Origin: Erysipelotrichaceae bacterium OttesenSCG-928-M19
Lineage (GTDB): Bacteria > Bacillota_I > Bacilli_A > JAJDGJ01
Direction of reading: 5' to 3'
Assembly: GCA_030265585.1 (NCBI GenBank)
Contig: JAJDGJ010000004.1
Location: 1-56,665 of the forward strand
DNA length: 56,665 nucleotides
The position numbers and the translations under genes were made by a program. Under the pieces are notes generated by a model. That model had not been told where the DNA came from, ran no database searches, and saw only the letters and a list, made by a program, of their open reading frames with translations. Shown piece by piece: positions 47,471 through 55,600 of the stretch (positions within the stretch are counted from its first letter, which is position 1; each line of letters begins with the position of its first letter).

Positions 47471-47502
47471 AAAGACAAATTAAGCTTAATTTGTCTTTTT
47501 TT
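47471..47502 (+). terminator. Strong intrinsic terminator after tuf
   Basis: A perfect 13-base-pair stem (47471-47483 with 47486-47498), with T-rich sequence following. Confidence 0.95.
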
Positions 47503-47507
47503 ATACC

Positions 47508-47536
47508 TAGACTTATTGCTCTAAATTAGGTAAAAT
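47508..47536 (+). promoter_or_regulatory. Possible promoter of the 387-residue gene
   Basis: -35 TAGACT (47508-47513), 17 bases, -10 TAAAAT (47531-47536). A moderate match placed directly after the tuf terminator. Confidence 0.4.
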
Positions 47537-47565
47537 AGTAACTAGATTGAAAGGATGATTATTAT

Positions 47566-48729
47566 ATGAGTATGCCTGAATTAGATAAAGAAATATTTGT
47601 TCCTAACAAACCATCAGTTATTGATTTATATACTGAAGATAATATGTCAATTGATGATATAGAGACAAATTTAAAAAATAATCATCTTTTTAAAAAGATG
47701 TCATTCAAAAAAGTCAAAGATAATATTCTGGAAGTTACTGTTGAATATAAAGCTAATACTTTTAGAATATACTTCAAAAATATTAGTAACGAAAAATGTG
47801 ATCTATCCAAAATAAATAAAGTTTTGGTAAACTCAGAAAGTATCGCAAAAGCGCAGCAATGTAAGACCTATCTTAAATCATATATAAAAACGACAAGCCA
47901 TTATTTAGATGCCTATTATTGTCAAATTAAAATGCTTGCCTTACTTTCTAAATGTCCTATTTTAATTGTTGATTGTACACAATGGTGCATTTATTCTAGT
48001 GCTTACATTAGTCAATTTTTAAAATATGATGTTGATATCGTTGACTCAAATCTTTTTAAAGTTAAATATCTTAAACCAGGTACTTTTTATACTGAAGGTT
48101 TAGAAAGATTCGGGATTAAAGATATTGAGATGTCAAGTATTCCAACTATGTATCATCGTGCATGTGCTGCTTTTTTATCGAGGCTAGCTCGCTTCTTCAT
48201 TGAAAAAGGCCAACTTGAAAATACTTGTAAAGCTTATACTGAAGTATTTGAGTTTCCCTTCTATGCTTGCATAATTAATATTGACGAAATAATTGATAAT
48301 TTAAAAAGTTTAGAAATTGTAAATAGCAACCGAGATGAAGCATTAAATACTAATCGCTTATTTGTAACAGTTCACAAGACTAGTGATATTGAAAATTGGT
48401 ACTATAATGATGAGGAGGTATTGAAGTATCTTCTTGAAACAGATACTTACTATACATCACAAAAACACTTTAACGATGAGATGAAATTAGCCCAATTAAC
48501 AATTAGAGATACCATTGATTTTATCTCTTCAATCGATGACTCACATAATTTAATGATCCTAGCACGAAATGCGGAAATATCTACTGATTGGTATTATTTT
48601 TCTAAGATAGAAAATGATATTATTACTTTAAAAACAAATGAAAAAATTCTTGAAGTTGAAATAAAAGATGTTTTAAATTGGAATTATCGTGGTGTAACTC
48701 CATTATATGCTTATTCATTAGGTGATTGA
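47566..48729 (+). CDS. Unrecognised 387-residue cytoplasmic protein
   Basis: Soluble, acidic, with no signal peptide or membrane helix. Features that stand out are an N-terminal PSVIDLYTEDNMSIDDIE segment, a central hydrophobic strand CPILIVDCTQWCIY with two Cys, GLERFGIKDIEM, and a cysteine/aromatic-rich stretch VFEFPFYACIINID. The C-terminal third contains DDSHNLMILARNAEI and WNYRGVTPLYAY, repeating short alpha-beta patterns. The layout recalls stand-alone DUF4026/DUF2314-type proteins, but I cannot confirm that. AAGGA lies 10 bases before the ATG; it is a single gene between the tuf terminator and its own hairpin. No function is proposed. Confidence 0.7.
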   Translation: MSMPELDKEIFVPNKPSVIDLYTEDNMSIDDIETNLKNNHLFKKMSFKKVKDNILEVTVEYKANTFRIYFKNISNEKCDLSKINKVLVNSESIAKAQQCKTYLKSYIKTTSHYLDAYYCQIKMLALLSKCPILIVDCTQWCIYSSAYISQFLKYDVDIVDSNLFKVKYLKPGTFYTEGLERFGIKDIEMSSIPTMYHRACAAFLSRLARFFIEKGQLENTCKAYTEVFEFPFYACIINIDEIIDNLKSLEIVNSNRDEALNTNRLFVTVHKTSDIENWYYNDEEVLKYLLETDTYYTSQKHFNDEMKLAQLTIRDTIDFISSIDDSHNLMILARNAEISTDWYYFSKIENDIITLKTNEKILEVEIKDVLNWNYRGVTPLYAYSLGD

Positions 48730-48760
48730 TTATTATTTAATAAAATGTAAGCATACAATT

Positions 48761-48795
48761 AAAAGCAATTCTATATTTGTTTTGCTTTTTTATTT
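48761..48795 (+). terminator. Terminator after the 387-residue gene
   Basis: Stem AAAAGCAA with TTGCTTTT (48761-48768 with 48782-48789, loop of 13) followed by more T. Confidence 0.7.
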
Positions 48796-48882
48796 TCTTC
48801 GTGGTATTATTTTATTCAGAATAGCATAAAATACATTTAATGTTTAAATTATGAGTTTTTAAACATGTAATTTTCATAAATA

Positions 48883-48923
48883 TGTTATAATGTGTTAATT
48901 TTATATTAAAATTGTGATATAAT
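48883..48923 (+). promoter_or_regulatory. Two tandem extended -10 promoters of the second two-component operon
   Basis: TGTTATAAT (48883-48891) and TGATATAAT (48915-48923); the second has TTAATT 17 bases upstream. Both hexamers are perfect. They give leaders of about 130 and 95 bases before the regulator gene. Confidence 0.6.
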
Positions 48924-49026
48924 TAAATAGGATATGAATTATTAGCTATTTTTATAAAATAATTATGTGTTAAAGATATTTAGATTTTATTATCGTGGGA
49001 TAGTATATATGGAGGGTGAAAAAATC

Positions 49027-49704
49027 ATGAATAGTATTTTAATAATTGAAGATGACCTGGACTATGGAGAGATTCTAAAACAATTTTTAATCGATTCGGG
49101 TTTTTCAGTTGAATTAGTTAGTGATAGTATTAGTGGTGTAAATTTAATTAAAGAAAATCAATATGATTTAATTATTTCAGATTTGTATCTAGATAAGCTT
49201 AATGGAGCACAAGTTATTGATTTAGTTAAAATGTATAATGCTGAATCAAAGACGATGATGATATCTAATTCAACAGATTCAAATGATGAATTAAAAAGTC
49301 TTCGTGTAGGTGCAGATGATTTCATCAAAAAGGACTCTACTTTTGAAGTAATCTTAGCACGTGTCAACAATGTTTTAGAAAAAAATAAAAATAAAACCAA
49401 AATAAAAGTTCTTAAGAGTGATGCTGAAGAAATTGAATTAGATAAGGTAAATCGAATTGTCTATAAACAAGGGAAAATGGTTGCTTTAACAGGTATGGAA
49501 TTTGATTTAATTGCCTATTTTTTAGCTCATAAAAATGAATTGTTATCAAGAGAAGTATTAATAGAAAAAGTTTGGAAAATTCCTCTAGATTCTGCCAGTA
49601 TTGATTTAAGAGCAGTGGATGCTCATATTAAAAATTTACGAAGCAAATTAAAAATTTCGTCTATTTTATCAGTTAGAGGTATTGGTTACCGTTGGTATGA
49701 ATAA
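49027..49704 (+). CDS. OmpR-family response regulator with slightly atypical receiver
   Basis: 225 residues: receiver (1-118) then winged helix (about 130-225, TGMEFDLIAYFLA to RGIGYRWYE). The acidic pocket and D52 are kept, as is K102. The Pro that normally follows that Lys is Asp, and the residue after the conserved Ser/Thr is Asn rather than Ala, so signalling may differ from the norm (inference). The frame is open further upstream to 48967, but GGAGGGTGA lies 7 bases before ATG 49027, which gives a standard N terminus. It overlaps the next gene by 8 bases. First gene of the regulator-kinase-LRR operon. Confidence 0.9.
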   Translation: MNSILIIEDDLDYGEILKQFLIDSGFSVELVSDSISGVNLIKENQYDLIISDLYLDKLNGAQVIDLVKMYNAESKTMMISNSTDSNDELKSLRVGADDFIKKDSTFEVILARVNNVLEKNKNKTKIKVLKSDAEEIELDKVNRIVYKQGKMVALTGMEFDLIAYFLAHKNELLSREVLIEKVWKIPLDSASIDLRAVDAHIKNLRSKLKISSILSVRGIGYRWYE

Positions 49705-51064
49705 AAAAAAGGGAAATAAAATTTGGCGCTATGTCTATATCTTATTGATTTTGATATTGGGATTAGCAATCTATTTATCTGTAAAAGCAATTTTAAATAT
49801 TCCTAGTGAATATAATAATCAACAAAATGAGCTAGCCGTATCATTTAAACAAATGATTCAAGATTCTTTAGATAATAATGACATGGAAAACTTAAACGCA
49901 ATAGATAATGAATACCCAATTGAGTTTGTGATATATGATTCAAGTGATTCATCATTAATTTTTTCAACTTTACCAGAAATAGATGTCGTGAAACTAAAAG
50001 GTGCACTGAATAAGAATGCCGTTGCTCTAGAAGACTTCTTTAGTTATACTACTAAAGAGAAAACGTACGATATTTGGATGTTACAGTACTATATTTCACC
50101 ACAGAAAGTTGTTAATACATGGATGATGCGTATTATTGCTGTTGTGTTTTTAATAGTTGCCATAAATGTTCTTGCGATGAGTGTTTTATACATTAAGTTT
50201 TTGAAACCTATTAATCGTTTACGTGAAAATGTTGCAAAGATAAGTAAATACCAATTAGATTTAGCTAGCGTTAATAAAGCTTCAGAATATGATCAAATAT
50301 CGAGTGAATTAATTGAATTTGCGCAAAATTTACAAATTAATATTCAAAACACTGAGTTTACATATACAGAATTAGAAAAAAAATTACAATTACAAAATGA
50401 AAAACTAGAATATCAAAATAGAATGGTCGCTGCCTTAACTCATGATTTAAAGGCACCATTAACAAATATTATTTTAAGACTTGAGTATATTAAAAAAAGT
50501 GATTATGATTATCGTCGATTATTAGATGATCATAAGTTAATTGACTATCAAGCACACAAATTAATTGCTGATATTAATGATATTGCAATTGTAGCATATC
50601 AAGATGATTTTTCAACTCTTCAAAAGGTAGAGCGATTTAACATTATAGAATTATTAATGGAAATCTATGATGTTTTTATACCACAGTTTAGAGAAAAAGA
50701 TTATATTGTAGAGACGAATCTTGATGAGAGAATTGATATTGAATATGTTAAACTATATATGAAACAAGTAATTTATAATGCTTTCTCAAATATTGCTAAT
50801 TATGGTAAAGCTGGTGGTGAGGTCGTTATCTCATGTTATAATGAAAATGATTATTTGTATCTTGGCTTTTATAATGATGGAGATAACTTATCTGAAGAAC
50901 AATTAAATAATATTTTCAACTTATTCTATCGTATTTCTACTAATCAAAAGGGTTTAGGAACTGGTTTATATACAATAAAAAATTTAGTAGATGAATTAAA
51001 TGGCGAAGTTAGAATAAGTAATAGAGAAAATGGTATTATTTTAGAATTACTGTTCAAAATATGA
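49697..51064 (+). CDS. Sensor histidine kinase
   Basis: 455 residues. Two membrane helices (about 11-32 and 145-168) enclose an extracellular domain of about 110 residues. A HAMP-like segment, a HisKA domain with H249 (LTHDLKAPLTN) and an ATPase domain with NAFSNIANYG and GLGTGLYTIKN follow. ATG 49697 overlaps the regulator stop and is preferred to TTG 49682, because the overlap gives coupled translation. Its stop TGA shares bases with an ATG at 51061, close to the following LRR gene. The extracellular domain is unrecognised; the co-transcribed LRR protein is a candidate partner. Confidence 0.9.
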   Translation: MNKKKGNKIWRYVYILLILILGLAIYLSVKAILNIPSEYNNQQNELAVSFKQMIQDSLDNNDMENLNAIDNEYPIEFVIYDSSDSSLIFSTLPEIDVVKLKGALNKNAVALEDFFSYTTKEKTYDIWMLQYYISPQKVVNTWMMRIIAVVFLIVAINVLAMSVLYIKFLKPINRLRENVAKISKYQLDLASVNKASEYDQISSELIEFAQNLQINIQNTEFTYTELEKKLQLQNEKLEYQNRMVAALTHDLKAPLTNIILRLEYIKKSDYDYRRLLDDHKLIDYQAHKLIADINDIAIVAYQDDFSTLQKVERFNIIELLMEIYDVFIPQFREKDYIVETNLDERIDIEYVKLYMKQVIYNAFSNIANYGKAGGEVVISCYNENDYLYLGFYNDGDNLSEEQLNNIFNLFYRISTNQKGLGTGLYTIKNLVDELNGEVRISNRENGIILELLFKI

Positions 51065-51078
51065 TGGGAGTGAGTACT

Positions 51079-52305
51079 ATGAAAAAAATGAGCTTAATGT
51101 TCTTGATGTTTTTTATAGTATTTTCTTTTGACCTGAGTGCAGCTACCTTTAAGGATTGTGGTGTCAATGATATAAGAAAGGCTGAAATCATTACTTGTAG
51201 CGATATTAAAATCTCATCTTATAGTGAATTAGCAAATGCGCCAAAATTAAAGCAGTTAATTCTTAAAAATGTAGGACTTACTAAAATACCTGAAGAAGTG
51301 ATTAATAATAAGAATATTGAGTATTTAGATTTATCTCATAATGAGATTAGAGTCATACCTAATGATATTTCGCAAATGAAAAAACTAAGCTATTTAGATT
51401 TATCTAATAATAATCTTGAAACTATTAATAATAAAATTGGTGAATTATCTTCACTTAAACAATTATATTTGAATTCTAATAGTATTTATTATTTACCAAA
51501 ACAAATCACAAAACTAAGTAATTTAAATAAATTAAATTTAGCGAATAATTCTCTTAATTCAGTAATAAGTTTAAATGATTTAAGAAACCTAAAGTACCTT
51601 AATTTAAATGATAACTTGATAATTAATATTAATTCATTGGCTAAAACAAATTTAACAACTCTGTCAATAAATAACAATCTACTAAATGTTGATACAATAG
51701 AAACAAAGAATAAGACTTTTAAAGTAATAAAACAGCAGAGTGTTAAACTAGAAAATAAAGATGCTATCATTACAATTGAAAATCATTTATATAATAGAAG
51801 TAATTTGATTGTCAATTCAGTAATTACCTCAAATAAGAAGCGCTTGGTTGGTTTTAAGAAATATTCAATTATTCTTGTCGATGAAAAGGATAATATTCTA
51901 AAGTATGATGATTATTTTGATGAAAAAGGTAGAGTTAAAAAGAATGAAAATGTTTATGGAGCAATAAAGATTGATGCGCATGATAATTCCAAATTAATTT
52001 TAAAAGAGCGTATTGCTATCCATATTAGTAAAGATAGGGAGTTAATAAGTACTATCACAAGTAATAATATTAATACGGTAAGTGGCAACTTAATACCATA
52101 TGTAAGTAGTGAAGAAGTAAAAAAAGAAAAGATAGAAAAAAACGATATTAGTTTGTTAAGTTTAGTAGAAAAAGATCAATTAGATTATTATAATATTCTA
52201 AGATATTATGCTTTGCAAATTGTACTACTTATCATTATCTTTGTTCCTTTATTAATAATGATATTATTTATTAGAAAATCAATTATTATGTCAGAAGATA
52301 TCTAG
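51079..52305 (+). CDS. Membrane-anchored extracellular leucine-rich-repeat protein
   Basis: 408 residues. A signal peptide (MKKMSLMFLMFFIVFSF, probable cleavage after SAA) leads to a short N-terminal cap with two Cys, then about seven leucine-rich repeats of 21-24 residues (about 53-215, pattern LxxLxLxxNxIxxIP). A beta-rich region of about 130 residues follows, and one C-terminal membrane helix (about 375-400) ends in a short basic tail. The LRR face would therefore be outside the cell, tethered. GGGAGTGAG precedes ATG 51079; an ATG at 51061 overlaps the kinase stop but has no site. Being third in the operon, it may be an accessory sensor or a target of the two-component system (inference). 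Confidence 0.85.
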   Translation: MKKMSLMFLMFFIVFSFDLSAATFKDCGVNDIRKAEIITCSDIKISSYSELANAPKLKQLILKNVGLTKIPEEVINNKNIEYLDLSHNEIRVIPNDISQMKKLSYLDLSNNNLETINNKIGELSSLKQLYLNSNSIYYLPKQITKLSNLNKLNLANNSLNSVISLNDLRNLKYLNLNDNLIININSLAKTNLTTLSINNNLLNVDTIETKNKTFKVIKQQSVKLENKDAIITIENHLYNRSNLIVNSVITSNKKRLVGFKKYSIILVDEKDNILKYDDYFDEKGRVKKNENVYGAIKIDAHDNSKLILKERIAIHISKDRELISTITSNNINTVSGNLIPYVSSEEVKKEKIEKNDISLLSLVEKDQLDYYNILRYYALQIVLLIIIFVPLLIMILFIRKSIIMSEDI

Positions 52306-52358
52306 ATAATAAATAAGTGTCAATTGTGAAGAAATGATGTAGCAAAAAAGATAAATAG

Positions 52359-52387
52359 TTGCAAAAATAATTATATTGGTGTATAAT
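52359..52387 (+). promoter_or_regulatory. Promoter P1 upstream of the giant surface protein
   Basis: -35 TTGCAA (52359-52364), 17 bases, perfect TATAAT (52382-52387). A strong terminator lies about 20 bases beyond the predicted start, so P1 would make only a short RNA unless termination is prevented. Confidence 0.75.
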
Positions 52388-52414
52388 GAACTCAAATGAA
52401 GTTGAATAAAGTGC

Positions 52415-52448
52415 AAAGTGTAGCGATATATAGCGCTAGCACTTTTTT
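52415..52448 (+). terminator. Intrinsic terminator between P1 and P2
   Basis: An 11-base-pair stem with one bulged G (52415-52425 with 52434-52445) followed by a T tract. The left arm occurs twice (AAAGTGCAAAGTG), which allows two alternative pairings. It also ends the transcript of the LRR operon. Confidence 0.85.
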
Positions 52449-52484
52449 CTTCATTTTTCCTTCACAATATTCTTTTTTCTAGCT

Positions 52485-52513
52485 TTGTTATACAATTGCA
52501 GTGATTGTATAAT
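52485..52513 (+). promoter_or_regulatory. Promoter P2 of the giant surface protein
   Basis: -35 TTGTTA (52485-52490), 17 bases, perfect TATAAT (52508-52513). The -10 context GTATAATGAA is the same as in P1. Confidence 0.75.
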
Positions 52514-52515
52514 GA

Positions 52516-52539
52516 AGATGTAATGGTATGCTTACATCT
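52516..52539 (+). promoter_or_regulatory. Stem-loop at the 5' end of the P2 transcript
   Basis: A perfect 8-base-pair stem AGATGTAA/TTACATCT with an 8-base loop, at the start of the mRNA and followed by A7. It could protect the 5' end of a long mRNA; the A run would act as a terminator tail only on the other strand. Confidence 0.5.
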
Positions 52540-52608
52540 AAAAAAAGGAAGATGTGTAAAGTAGTTACTATTTTGATTATTTAAATATAAAAGGAGATGT
52601 GATTATTT

Positions 52609-55600
52609 ATGTCTAGACTAAAAAAGACCTTATTGGTCATAATGCTGGCATTCTTTGCATTAGTGGGAACGAGTAGTACTCCACAAAAGATTGATGCAAC
52701 AACCGATTACTTCGGTGAAATTGAAGATGCCTGGATGCTAGGAGCTTATACTGATCAAGGTTCAATCATTAAGATGAGTGATGGAACTTTATATGCATCA
52801 GGATCTAATAGTAATGGTAAACTAGGACTTGGATCTGGAACTGGAACAAGACAAAAGTTTGAAAAAGTTATTTTTCATAATGTCTTTTATGGAACAGGGA
52901 AAGAAATTATTCAAGTATCATATGTAAATGTGAGTAGAGGACTTTTACTTGATGATCAAGGAAATGTTTATTATTCATCAACTCTAGCGGGAGCTCATGG
53001 TTATGGTGATACAAATATTTTCGCAAATGCTAGTTTAGGTGCTACTTTTGATTCATCGATTGATGAAAATAGAGCAACAACAACTACATTGAGTGGTAAT
53101 GATCGCTATAATACTGGTGGAGAATTTGTAATTCATCAAGGATTAGCGGATTGGAGCGAAAAAACAGGGAAGAAAATAGTAAAAATTGCCGGGACACAAT
53201 CAGCGATAATTTTTGAAACTGATGATGGTTCTTTATGGGGAATCGGTGGTGGAGGTCAAGCCAATGATTTTGTTAATAACATATTAGGGCTGGGAACTAC
53301 TGTTTCTACCGATGATGGTAATGGAAACTATGTAAAACACATCTCAGAAAATGTTGAAGATTGGTCAGCTGAGTTAGCTAATAACTATGGATTAACGACT
53401 CACTTGAATACATTGTTTTTTAAGACTAATGGTGAGTGGTATGCATTAGGTGCTGCGACTTTTGGTAAAACAATGACAGGTATTACAGCTGAATATCTTA
53501 CAACAACACATTATAATAATCCAAATACTGTCGATGGACAACCAGGTATTGGTAGAAAAGTCGATGTTGGACTAATTAATAATGCTCATGGAACATCATA
53601 TACATCAGCTAATATTAAACAGGTACAACCAAATCTAGGACGTACAGAGTTTTTAATGGATGATGGAAAATTATATACTGTTGGAGAAACAATTTTTGGT
53701 AGTGTGCCAACAGCTAATGGGCTGGCTGCAGCAAGTTCAGCTATTCCAATATTGAACTTGATTAAAGCATCGGACACTTATAAGGCCAGTGCTGAACCAG
53801 GTTGGGATTATATTGAGGAAATTTATCCATCTCACGAAAGTACATGGGTCAGAATGTCAAATGGTCATATTTGGGCTCGTGGGTCTAATGATGCTGGAGA
53901 TTTAGGATTTAATGCAACTTCACCAGCACTAATTGAATTTTTATTAACAGATATTACTGATCCAGGAAATACTGGGCGTATGGGAACTATTGGTACTGCG
54001 AATGGAAATATACAAAAATCTCCATTAACAACAGTAAATCCAATGAAAATGGCGATTAGTTATGATGGATCTATGATGTTAAATTCTGAAGGTTATATTA
54101 TGGGGACTGGCCCAACAGGCAGAGGTTTTTATGGTGGAACTAATCAAGAAACAAACTATAATGGTTGGGGATTCACACGTATTAAAAGAGATTATCGTGT
54201 TGTTAGAAATCCAGAAATTGTTGTCAACGGAGATAATAATGCTATTAACTGGATTGTAAACCCTGAGAGCATTAAAATCGGTAAGTCAACAGAATATGCA
54301 GATAAAGATGCTGGTACATACCCAACTTTTGCAGAATTTACTATTTATGGTTGTGGTAGTGATTATACAACTAAATCGGAAAACACTTGTACTTATACAG
54401 TATCTGGCGCAAGTAATAAAGTTGCAGGGACAACATGGACAAGTGCACATGATGCCAATAAAATAGATGATAATGATTTATACGATGTTGATTTAAACTC
54501 ATTAAATTTAGAACCAGGATATTATAAAATAGTCGCAAAAAGATATGCCTTTATTGGTCCAAATGGAACAGGATTATCAGGAGTAAATAAAGGGACTTTA
54601 CAATATAATGAAACAGGAACAGATGATGAATATTATGTAGAGTTTAAAATAGATCCTGTAATTACTGCAGATGATTATATTGAAGTAGAAAAAGATTCAA
54701 CTTTTGATGCAACTGCGAATGCTACTGGAAAGAATAGTAAAGGCAAAGATGTACCATTTGGTGATGGTGAGTTCGATTTACAATATACATCAAATGTTGA
54801 TACATCAGCAGTTGGAGTATATGAAGTAACATATACAATGGATGATGAATTCGATGAAGGTGTCACAACTACCAAAACTGTTAAAGTTTTAGTAAAAGAT
54901 GAAGATACTGTAATTGATTATGATAAAGGTTATATGATTGATGCTAAAGACTATACTCTAAATAAGGAAACAGATGCTGTCTTAGGAACTGAAGCAGAAC
55001 TTATAGATAAGTCAGCAGCAAGTGGCTGGGTATTAGAAACAGGAGCAACAACTACAATTAAAGTTATTGATAATGGTGGTTACAAAGATGAAATAGGTGG
55101 TTATAAAGCTATCTTTGGTATTAGTGCTGAAGAAAGTGTTAAAACAACAATCATCGCTTCAATTATTGGACCAAATACGGTTGTTAAAGATGGTTATGCA
55201 ATTGATGCAGAGTCATTTGTAATCTTATCAAAAGACTTTGGTGGAAATGCTGACTTTACTAATGCAACTTACGGTGCAGCTAAAGCATGGAATATGACTA
55301 ATCCAGAAGAAGAAGTAAGTGTTTCAATCGTTAATGATGGTGGCTATTCAGCTGCTGATGGACGTTATACAGTAACACTAGCACCAGATAAAAAACTTAG
55401 TACATCAAAGAGTATTCAAGCACGTGTTATTGATAAAGATAAAGTAGTAGTAGGAGAAGAATACTTCATTTCAGCTAATGATGTTATCTTAAGTAAAGAT
55501 CAAGCTAAAGCAATTACAAACTTTGATGAATTAATTACTTATGCTAAGGCTGAAGCTGAAAAAATTGAAACTGGTACTAAAGGTACAGTTAAAGTAGATG

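Noticed and set aside
46373-47478. Minus-strand frames across tuf
   Set aside because: They mirror the regular codon use of tuf. They have no ribosome sites or conserved protein features.
48746-48758. cre site near TGTAAGCATACA
   Set aside because: It lacks the central CG and has the wrong spacing for a cre. It also lies just after a gene end.
48967-49026. N-terminal extension of the second response regulator
   Set aside because: The extra codons have no ribosome site and no counterpart in receiver domains. GGAGGGTGA points to ATG 49027.
52306-52608. tRNA or riboswitch in the gap before the giant gene
   Set aside because: The hairpins there fit an intrinsic terminator and a 5' stem-loop. 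No cloverleaf or known riboswitch motif is visible.
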